This document shows positions 46,215 through 54,200 of a stretch of 64,000 nt of DNA, one piece after another. Source of the stretch: an uncultured Lacinutrix sp. (GTDB lineage: Bacteria; Bacteroidota; Bacteroidia; Flavobacteriales; Flavobacteriaceae); NCBI RefSeq assembly GCF_947500325.1, contig NZ_CANMRQ010000002.1, positions 434,001-498,000 of the forward strand, written 5' to 3'. The translations under genes and the position numbers were made by a program. The number at the start of each line of letters is the position of its first letter. Position 1 is the stretch's first letter. The notes below the pieces were generated by a model that did no database searches, was not told the DNA's origin, and worked only from the letters and a program-made list of their open reading frames with translations.

Positions 46215-49200
46215 ATGGCACAATCTATTCAATATGATCGGTATCCAAAATTTGTAGCAGATCAAGTGCTTACAGAGAAAAGCCTTAATCAAATGTTTGG
46301 CTATTTGGAAGAGCAACAACGACTCACTAGAAGTACCTTGATTGGTATAGGTATTTTATGTGGCATGAATGTGAGCGTAAACAATACAGGTACAGCTTTA
46401 ACTATATCTCAAGGTGTGGGAGTCACTTCAAAAGGCTATTTAGTCCCTTTTCCAGAAACCACGTATACTTTTTATAATGATAAATTTTCTGCTGAGCAAG
46501 AGTTTTTTTACAGGCCGTTTTTAAATCCAGATGATACTCAAAAATTTCCGTTGCATTTATTACATAATGATGGTGCTGCCGAAATTCAAATACCATTAAG
46601 TGCAGATTTTCTAGAAGATAAGGTTGTGGTTATTTTTGTAGAACTACTTAAAGTAGATAATAAAAACTGTGATCCTGATTCTTGTGACGATAAAGGATGT
46701 ACTGTTGAGGTTGCTCATAGGCCTTTATTGATAGCTAAAGATCATATTAATGAGCTCATTTTTAACGAAGATGATGTTCCATTCTTGCATGAACCTTCTT
46801 GCATAGAGTGGCCAGAGATAAAAATGCCAAAGTATAATGTGCCATCCACATTATTATTAAGTTCACCAGCTATTCTTAAGGGGTTTTTAAATGTATTGAC
46901 TAGTGATTTTATACTTAATATAGAAAATGTATTGGGAGCTGCTTATAATTCTTTTGGTTATTATATTGAAGAAGAATTTCCTAGTAATCCATTTTCAGGG
47001 CTTAGAAATAACTTCGCTTTTTTGTTTAATGGAACTATTACCGCACAGCAATTATTACATATTCAATATTACTATGATTTTTTCTCAGATTTAATAATGG
47101 CTTATGAAGAGATGCGTAATATGTGTAACGATTGCCTTTCTCTTTGTTGTCCTAATGAAGCGTTGTTTCCAAGACATCTTATTTTAGGAGATGTAGTGCC
47201 TTCTCCGGATAATTTTAGACATCATTGGATTCCGTCTCCTGCCTTTTCATGTGGCCATTGTTCTGAAGGACGTATTAAGTTTCTGTTAAAAAAAATAGCA
47301 CTACTTATTCAAAAAGTATCTATTCCAAGAACAACTTTTCAAGCTACCAATCAAAGAAGAGGAGTTCAAATTACCCCTAGTAATTATGGTTCTATTCCTC
47401 TTTCTGATAAGGCGATTCCATACTATTATGATATTGTAGGAGCTCCAAATGAGTTATATAATAATTGGAATCTTAAAAAAACTAAAACTAAAAAAGGGAA
47501 TACTAATTTGTCGTTTGACACAGCATTATATAATACTAATCCATATTTCAATGATCCATTGAGTTATGATTTAGAGCCTTATAATTTTTTAAGAGTAGAA
47601 GGGCATGTAGGAATGGATTGGAAAGCTGCCTTATCTCAAGTAAACGAAATTAAAAAAGAAAAACGACTACCAATAGATGTAGTAGCACTTAATGGAGATA
47701 TTTTTGCTCTTATTCAAAGTTTATTGACAAGCGCAGCTCCTTTAGCAGAAATTATTTCTGGAAACAAAGATATAGTAGGAGAAATACGATGCTATTTTGC
47801 AGATATTGAATCACAATATGATGCTCACGCAGCTGAACTACGTTGTACTATAATTAAAGTAATGGCATATTTCTATAACCTGAAAAAAGTTAATGCAGAT
47901 CAAGGGCCAGTACCTACAAATAATTTGCCTCAGTCTGAATTAGTTAGGAAAGAATTTCCAAACTACAGAACTCCAGCTAATACCTATGGAGCCGACTTTG
48001 ACACATTATACGCACCATTTAAAAATCAGCCATATGTTGTTCCAGAAGTTTTTATATCTTCTGCTGTAGTGCCAATTCAATTATTAAGTCCAGTATATGT
48101 AATGTATTATTTGGAAAAGATATATGAAGCGCTTCCAGATGGTTTAGTTGAACTTCGTATAGCAGATATAACACAACGATTGGAAGACGCTTCTCAATTT
48201 GCAGCTTACACGTTATTAGCAATAGATAATGCAGATACAGGTAATTCAGATTTTGAGTTGCCATCACTTTGGGAAGAAAGTCTTGATGCAGTCATTAGAA
48301 TATGTAAAGCAGAAGTGTTTAATGTGCTATATCGAAATTTCTTGATTAATTATGTTTTATTTATTGCTAATCAAACATTTGCATTATATGCCTATAAAAA
48401 CCCAGGTGTTCAACATAAAGCAGGAGTTACTACTGGAGGTACATTAATTTTAGTGTACCATGATAAACCTGAAATTAGAGATACAACACGTCGTGTAACT
48501 GGTTCTGTAAGAGCAGTAACAGGAGCGCCTATTCCTGGAGTTAGTGTTATTGAAAAAGGAACTACTAATGGAACTATAACAGACGTAGATGGGAATTTTA
48601 TAATTACTGTAACCAATGCAAATGCCATTTTAGTAGTCTCTTTTGTTGGTTATAAAACAGAAGAAGTTTCTACTACTGGTACTAATTCTGTAGTAATTAT
48701 TTTATCTCAATCAACAGTTACTTCAGCTACAGGTTCTTTTGCTAGTTCAGCCTCATTTGAGGCAGCTCAACCTGGAAGTTCTGCATTAAATCAAGTCTTT
48801 GGAGCTACAAGGTCCGGTAAAAGAACCAGAAGATCTTTTATGGATTTAAAAAACAATAATGAATCTGTACGGGCCACAGGATTAAATGATGTTTTTGAGA
48901 TCATTGATGGAGCTAAAGAAGACGATTTATCCAACCAAGAATTGGTGGGATTAATTAATCAGTTTCAGGAAGGAACAGTCATAGCAGATTTCTTTGTGCC
49001 AAATATGTGTAAGTCATCTTGCACTCCTATGAATTTTATGGTAGTAAACCCTGAAGATTTGCCTGAATTGCCAACCCCAAACCCTGATACAGAAACACCT
49101 ACAACCGAAATTGTAAGTAGTGATTTACCAACCATAAACCTTAGATGGGGAGTCGAGAAAAGAGATTTTAATTCTTTAATAGCCTTTCCAGCGGATAACA

Positions 49201-49652
49201 ATTGGGATGGTGGAAATCCTCCTGAAGAAAATAGTATTGATGGGGAAGTACATTTAATAGAGGTAAATATGCTAGGAAGTAATAGAAAGTGGTTAGAATA
49301 CAACCCTAAATTACATTTATTAAGATATAAACCAAAGAAAAGAGAAACAACAACTTCAGGTTCTGGATTTAGAAAAGAAGCTTCTAGTACGCTTAATTAC
49401 TTTGGTCGTATAAATGAATTTGATGTGACAGATACTAAAATGACTATAGATATAAGGCCAGACAGGTATTTTTCTGTAGAAAAAGGAAATAGAACTATAA
49501 AAGCAATGGGACTAAGTTCTATACACCATAATATGTATTTTTATTTGGTGTTGTCTATTGAAAAAGATGGAGAATTAATTTTTGGAGAACATTCAAAAAC
49601 ATTTAAAGTAACTATTAATGAGGGTAATTTATTAAGCTTTCATATAAGTTAG
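46215..49652 (+). CDS. Large eCIS protein in the fibre position with a SusC-type CarboxypepD_reg-like domain
   Basis: The 1145-residue protein begins with a well-formed block, QVLTEKSLNQMFGYLEEQQRLTR, followed by IGIGILCGMNVSV and a GVTSKGYLVPFPET segment; the fold is unknown to me. Residues about 755-835 form a CarboxypepD_reg-like beta-sandwich (VTGSVRAVTGAPIPGVSVIEKGTTNGTITDVDGNFIITV ... VSFVGYKTEE), the module that normally starts SusC/TonB-dependent receptors. A disordered Ser/Ala stretch and a 200-residue C-terminal beta domain follow. Its place between Pvc12 and the tape measure corresponds to the fibre gene pvc13, so receptor binding or an external spike/plug is a plausible role. No classical fibre motif was seen. 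Confidence 0.6.
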   Translation: MAQSIQYDRYPKFVADQVLTEKSLNQMFGYLEEQQRLTRSTLIGIGILCGMNVSVNNTGTALTISQGVGVTSKGYLVPFPETTYTFYNDKFSAEQEFFYRPFLNPDDTQKFPLHLLHNDGAAEIQIPLSADFLEDKVVVIFVELLKVDNKNCDPDSCDDKGCTVEVAHRPLLIAKDHINELIFNEDDVPFLHEPSCIEWPEIKMPKYNVPSTLLLSSPAILKGFLNVLTSDFILNIENVLGAAYNSFGYYIEEEFPSNPFSGLRNNFAFLFNGTITAQQLLHIQYYYDFFSDLIMAYEEMRNMCNDCLSLCCPNEALFPRHLILGDVVPSPDNFRHHWIPSPAFSCGHCSEGRIKFLLKKIALLIQKVSIPRTTFQATNQRRGVQITPSNYGSIPLSDKAIPYYYDIVGAPNELYNNWNLKKTKTKKGNTNLSFDTALYNTNPYFNDPLSYDLEPYNFLRVEGHVGMDWKAALSQVNEIKKEKRLPIDVVALNGDIFALIQSLLTSAAPLAEIISGNKDIVGEIRCYFADIESQYDAHAAELRCTIIKVMAYFYNLKKVNADQGPVPTNNLPQSELVRKEFPNYRTPANTYGADFDTLYAPFKNQPYVVPEVFISSAVVPIQLLSPVYVMYYLEKIYEALPDGLVELRIADITQRLEDASQFAAYTLLAIDNADTGNSDFELPSLWEESLDAVIRICKAEVFNVLYRNFLINYVLFIANQTFALYAYKNPGVQHKAGVTTGGTLILVYHDKPEIRDTTRRVTGSVRAVTGAPIPGVSVIEKGTTNGTITDVDGNFIITVTNANAILVVSFVGYKTEEVSTTGTNSVVIILSQSTVTSATGSFASSASFEAAQPGSSALNQVFGATRSGKRTRRSFMDLKNNNESVRATGLNDVFEIIDGAKEDDLSNQELVGLINQFQEGTVIADFFVPNMCKSSCTPMNFMVVNPEDLPELPTPNPDTETPTTEIVSSDLPTINLRWGVEKRDFNSLIAFPADNNWDGGNPPEENSIDGEVHLIEVNMLGSNRKWLEYNPKLHLLRYKPKKRETTTSGSGFRKEASSTLNYFGRINEFDVTDTKMTIDIRPDRYFSVEKGNRTIKAMGLSSIHHNMYFYLVLSIEKDGELIFGEHSKTFKVTINEGNLLSFHIS

Positions 49653-49663
49653 ATATATAGTAC

Positions 49664-49686
49664 AAGAAGCGTTTTTGCTTCTTTTT
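49664..49686 (+). terminator. Terminator after the eCIS structural block
   Basis: AAGAAGC (49664-49670) pairs with GCTTCTT (49677-49683) across a 6-base loop, and a short T-run follows. It sits 11 bases after the stop of the fibre-position gene. It would reduce transcription into the tape-measure/cargo genes. Confidence 0.65.
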
Positions 49687-49687
49687 A

Positions 49688-49752
49688 GGGCCTTTCGAGG
49701 CCTAACCCCAAGAAGAGTCCATTTCTATGTGAAGTGTTCTTCTTTTCTTGGG
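49688..49752 (+). ncRNA. Structured leader element, copy 1 (UUCG hairpin plus long hairpin)
   Basis: GGGCCT-TTCG-AGGCCT (49688-49703) is a six-pair stem with a UUCG tetraloop. It is followed by a long hairpin in which CCCAAGAA (49707-49714) pairs with TTCTTGGG (49745-49752). A second copy with the same architecture occurs at 49779-49836. The function is unknown. Confidence 0.5.
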
Positions 49753-49778
49753 AAAGGTGCAAGCAATTGAACCTATAA

Positions 49779-49836
49779 GGACCTTACGAGGTCTAATCCT
49801 CATAGAAGGTGTGTGTTTACACATCTTCTAGAGGAT
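49779..49836 (+). ncRNA. Structured leader element, copy 2 (UACG hairpin plus long hairpin)
   Basis: GGACCT-TACG-AGGTCT (49779-49794) repeats the hairpin of copy 1 with a G-C to A-U compensatory change and another UNCG-class loop. The second hairpin pairs ATCCTC with GAGGAT (49796-49801, 49831-49836), AGAAG with CTTCT and TGTGT with ACACA. It ends 15 bases before the tape-measure ATG, where it could influence ribosome access. Confidence 0.5.
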
Positions 49837-49851
49837 ATTTTAATTAAAAAA

Positions 49852-51267
49852 ATGATAGCAGCTAGAAATCATACTATAATATTTGAAGCAGAATTCAATA
49901 TCAATTTGGGTGTTGTTGATCAATTTTCAAATGACTTGGTTAATGAACATTATTTTGTTGATTGGGCTAAGAAAAATATTTTGGAAGCTATTGATCATCA
50001 TGCAGAGAATTTAATAGATCCAAATTCAGTTATAGACATTGAAAATTTAGAAATAGAAATAGATATTACCTCGGCAAACTTTTTTGGAAATGACAAACAA
50101 GGATTGAAAGCTGTTATTTGGGATAAAATCTATTACGAATTAAAAAAAGCAATAGATGCAAGTAATACTGTTTCAGTTTCAATTCAACAGTACGAATCTA
50201 ATCGTGTGCTTAAGTTTATTAATACTGGGCAATTGAGAATCGAATTGTCAATGCATGAATGGGACCAGAGTATAGCATTATTTTTTAGTGAACTTTTAAT
50301 TAATAAAGCGGTAAGACAAGAATGGTTAATTAGTATTCAGGAAAAGGATGCTTTTATTCGGTTTTTTAACTTAAAAAAAGATTATATAATAACACAATGG
50401 ATTGATGATTTAACGGAAATAAAAAATGTTTCCAAAAAATTAAAAATCGTATATAGACTAATTTGTAGTAGTCTTAATTATTTTTCTCATATAACTGAAT
50501 TAGATTTCTATCATAACTTCTTCAAACAAATCTTTCATACTCATAGAGAAGAATATTTAACAGACGAATCAATCGATTCTATAATACAAAAAATAAGCAG
50601 TCAATTATTAAAGGTAGATGAAGTGAATATTGTTGAATTTATATCAACAAAAATAACCAAGCAAGAGATTAAAGAATTGTTTAATAAAGAAACAATATTA
50701 AAGAAATCATCATTAGAAACAGAAATTAAATTTAATGATAAAAATCTAGTAAAAGAAGTTATAGAGGATGGCACACATGTTTCTTTAGTAGGCCTTGTTA
50801 TTGTATGTGCGTTTTTACCTCAATTTCTAAAAACTCTTGGTTACATAGGTAGTGAAGGAGAAATTCAAAATCAAAAAGCAATTCCAATACTATTACACTA
50901 TCTGGTTACTGGAGAAAAAGAGGCGCCAGAATGGAAACTAACCTTAGCAAAGGTGCTTTCGGGTTTAAGGCCTAATGAATACTGTAATACTCAAATAAAA
51001 CCATCTGAAATTATAGATGCTGAAATAGATAAATTCCTTAAAGCAATAATACATCACTGGGATACTTTAAAAAATACAAGCCCGGACGGTTTTAGAGAGG
51101 CATTTTTGAAAAGAGAAGGTGTGTTAAAATTTAAAAATGGATTTTATTATCTCTATGTGGAGGGACAAACAGTAGATATTTTACTCAACTATGTAACATG
51201 GAATTATACAACAATAAGATTAAATTGGATGAAACAAATCCTATTTGTAGAATGGAATAAAAATTAA
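49852..51267 (+). CDS. eCIS tape-measure protein (Pvc14/Afp14-like, CIS_TMP)
   Basis: I place the start at ATG 49852 (MIAARNHTIIFEAEFNINL); a GTG at 49813 in the same frame would make codons out of the leader hairpin. The 471-residue protein shows the tape-measure family pattern: an N-terminal FEAEFNINLG and a C-terminal domain with LVGLVIVCAFLPQFLKTLGYI, then KAIPILLHYLVTGEKEAPEWKLTLAKVLSGL and WNYTTIRLNWMKQILFVEW. It sets tube length and may help load cargo. It is placed directly before the DUF4157 cargo genes, as in related loci. It is unusual in lying behind a terminator and structured leader. Confidence 0.8.
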   Translation: MIAARNHTIIFEAEFNINLGVVDQFSNDLVNEHYFVDWAKKNILEAIDHHAENLIDPNSVIDIENLEIEIDITSANFFGNDKQGLKAVIWDKIYYELKKAIDASNTVSVSIQQYESNRVLKFINTGQLRIELSMHEWDQSIALFFSELLINKAVRQEWLISIQEKDAFIRFFNLKKDYIITQWIDDLTEIKNVSKKLKIVYRLICSSLNYFSHITELDFYHNFFKQIFHTHREEYLTDESIDSIIQKISSQLLKVDEVNIVEFISTKITKQEIKELFNKETILKKSSLETEIKFNDKNLVKEVIEDGTHVSLVGLVIVCAFLPQFLKTLGYIGSEGEIQNQKAIPILLHYLVTGEKEAPEWKLTLAKVLSGLRPNEYCNTQIKPSEIIDAEIDKFLKAIIHHWDTLKNTSPDGFREAFLKREGVLKFKNGFYYLYVEGQTVDILLNYVTWNYTTIRLNWMKQILFVEWNKN

Positions 51268-51268
51268 T

Positions 51269-54200
51269 TTGTTTTCAAAGGCAGACAAAACAGTTAAACC
51301 CTCTGTTAAATTACAACGCAAAACAGAGCAGTCTTTTTTTGGTTCTCAAAAAGAGCAGAGAGTTTCTGCGCCTGAATCTACCTTTTTTAAACCAGCTGTC
51401 CAAGCTAAGTTACGAGTAAATAAACCTGATGATAGTTATGAAAAAGAAGCTGATGCCGTAGCAGAAAGCGTTGTTAATATGCCAGAACCTCAAAAGCAAC
51501 CAAATATTACAATAGGACTTCCTGATGTACAGCGTATGGAGGAAACAAAGGATGAAGAGGAAGAAACTTTGCAAATGTCATCTATGACTATTCAGCGTAT
51601 GGTAGAAGAGGAGCAAGAAGATAATACCTCTATTCAAGCAAAACAAATTTCATTTATTCAAAGAGATGTTAATGATATAAATCCCTCATCTAATGAGGAA
51701 GATGAAACTGTACAAACTTATTCTAGTGAGCGGCCAACGATGTATCATTCAGATGTAATACAACGTAGTGGCCGCGGACCTCCAGCTGGTGCTGGGCAAT
51801 TTCAAAGTCAATTGCACAATTCTACCTCTGGCGGGCAGCCAATGGCTAAGCCTGTCGGGAACTTCATGTCGTCCCGGTTTGGGGCAGATTTCAGTACGGT
51901 AAGGATACATACTGATACGAGCGCTCAACAAATGAGTAAGCAAGTGAATGCGCATGCCTTTACCTATGGAAATCATATCTACTTCAATAGTGGAAAATAC
52001 GACCCCGATTCAAAATCGGGGCAGACACTTCTTGCTCATGAGTTAACACATACTATTCAACAAGGAGCTAGTCCAGTATACTCTAATGTACAACGAAAAC
52101 ACAATTTTACTGCTGTACAACGTAAATCTATTTTACAACGTCAAGGTGCACCACAACTCACAAAAGCTGTTGAACTTGCCGAAGCAGAACAAGGCAAGGT
52201 AATAGCGAATAAAGAAGGAGCAGATGGCTACCGTTACGGTTGGGAGCGCCTTATGGAATATTTTGAAACTACTTTTGGAAAAGATAAAATTGTATCTCAA
52301 CCTACTGGAGAGAAAAACATAGTGCCTAAACAGAGTATAAAAAAGAAATCAGAATTTTACGGGGCAGTTGTTGAGGCTGATGCAGACAAAAACGGAAAAG
52401 GTATGAGAGATGTTATGCCTAGTTGGTGTGGTATTTTTGCTTTCTGGGCTCTAAATAAATCTGGAATACCTATGCCTAAATGGCAGCTTGGAGAATCTTT
52501 TATTCCGCCAGAAGCAGCATATCCTTCAGGTCATATTCCTAAACCTGGAGACATCGCTTATAAAGAAGAGCGTTCTCATTATGGGTTAGTAGTGGGTATG
52601 GAAGGTGCTAACAGGGTTAAAAGTGTAAATGGTAATACTGCTGGAGACGACCATATGGGAGGTGAAATACAGGTACAAACACATGATCTAAGTAATTGGC
52701 ATGCTTTCTTTAATCCATTAGTTGCAAAAACGGGGAACCTCAGAGATCCGTCTGAAGGAGATAAAGATACCGAGCCTAAGACCTTTAAAGAGCTTAGAAA
52801 ACTTAAATATAATGTAAGTAGAAAAGCTGAGAATGAAAATGAAGAAGAAGACATTCAAGCAAAGTCTGAGAACCCTCAAAAGGGGAAAGAAGAGGAAGAA
52901 GTAGTTCAAGCAAAACAAGAAGTTAATGAAAAAGATAATGAAGAAGAAGCTATTCAGCGTTCAGAAATAGGAGGAGCAGGAGGATTTGCTTCCAAAGGAA
53001 TAGAAATGGAAAGTGATGATTCATCAGGTTTTATCCAAACCAAGGCAGAATCAACACCAGCAATGCAAATAAGAAATAAATCTCCAGGTAAATTAATTCA
53101 AGGAGGTTGGTTAGGAGATGCATGGGATGCGGTTTCAGGTTTAGCTTCAGATGTTGCCGACTTAATAGAAGAAGGGTTAGATGCTGCCAAAAATTGGCTG
53201 CTTGATAAAGTACGTGATTTTGTTGTAGAAATACCAGGATACACACTCTTGAGTTATATTTTAGGATATGATCCTATAACTGGCCGAGGTGTAAATAAAA
53301 CACCAATTACCTTATTGGATGCTGTACTTGATATCATTCCAATTGGTGGCGCTATGGTGAAATGGGTTTTAGAGTATTTCGAAGCCATTAACCCTGTAGC
53401 TGATTGGTTATTCGAATCCGTACAGCGTTTTTCAGATTTAATTGCAAGCGTAGAATCTAGATTCGAAAATTTCTGGAATAGATTGAGTATTGATGATGTG
53501 GCCAATCCTGAACAAGTGATGAATAATGTGGCAAATTTATTCCAATCTATTGTCACAGATATAGTTGATTTTGTAGCAGAAGTAGGAGGAGATTTTTTAA
53601 CTATGGTGAAAGATATAGCTATTTCAACCTTAGTTACTTTTGTTAAAGAATACTTTCCAGATGCTTATGATTTATTGGTCCTTTTACTAGGAGAAGACCC
53701 TATTTCAGGAGAGCAAGTAGCGTTTAATGGGACTAATATTTTAAATGCAGCATTAAAAGTTTTAGGAGAGCGCGGCGCTCAAATTAAATCTCAGATGCTT
53801 GAAAACGGCATTTTTATAAAATGTGTTGAATGGATAGATAGAAGTATTGGATTGGTTCAAGACATTATAAGTGATGTAGGTAACATATTTAGTACAGTTT
53901 GGGAACTAATTACTTTCGATTCACTCTTTAGCCCAATCGAAACTTTTACAGAAATAGCCCAAGCGTTCCTTACTCCAATAAATAGAATTATAGATTTCTT
54001 TACAGATGCTATGATAATACTTATAGGTATTCTTAGAGAAGCATTATTAGAACGATTAAGTAATTATGCAAAAGAAACTAGAGGGTATTTCCTTATTACA
54101 GTTCTTATAGGTAGAGATCCATTTTCTGGTAAAAGAGTATTAAGGAATACAGAGAATATGATTCATGGGTTCTTTAGTCTTATGGAAGGTGGAGAAGCAC

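Noticed and set aside
49813-49851. GTG start giving the tape-measure protein 13 extra residues
   Set aside because: These bases form the 3' half of the second leader hairpin, and the family normally starts at the later ATG.
52579-52918. Minus-strand ORFs opposite the giant cargo gene
   Set aside because: Low-complexity shadows of acidic repeats on the other strand (poly Ser/Phe/Leu).
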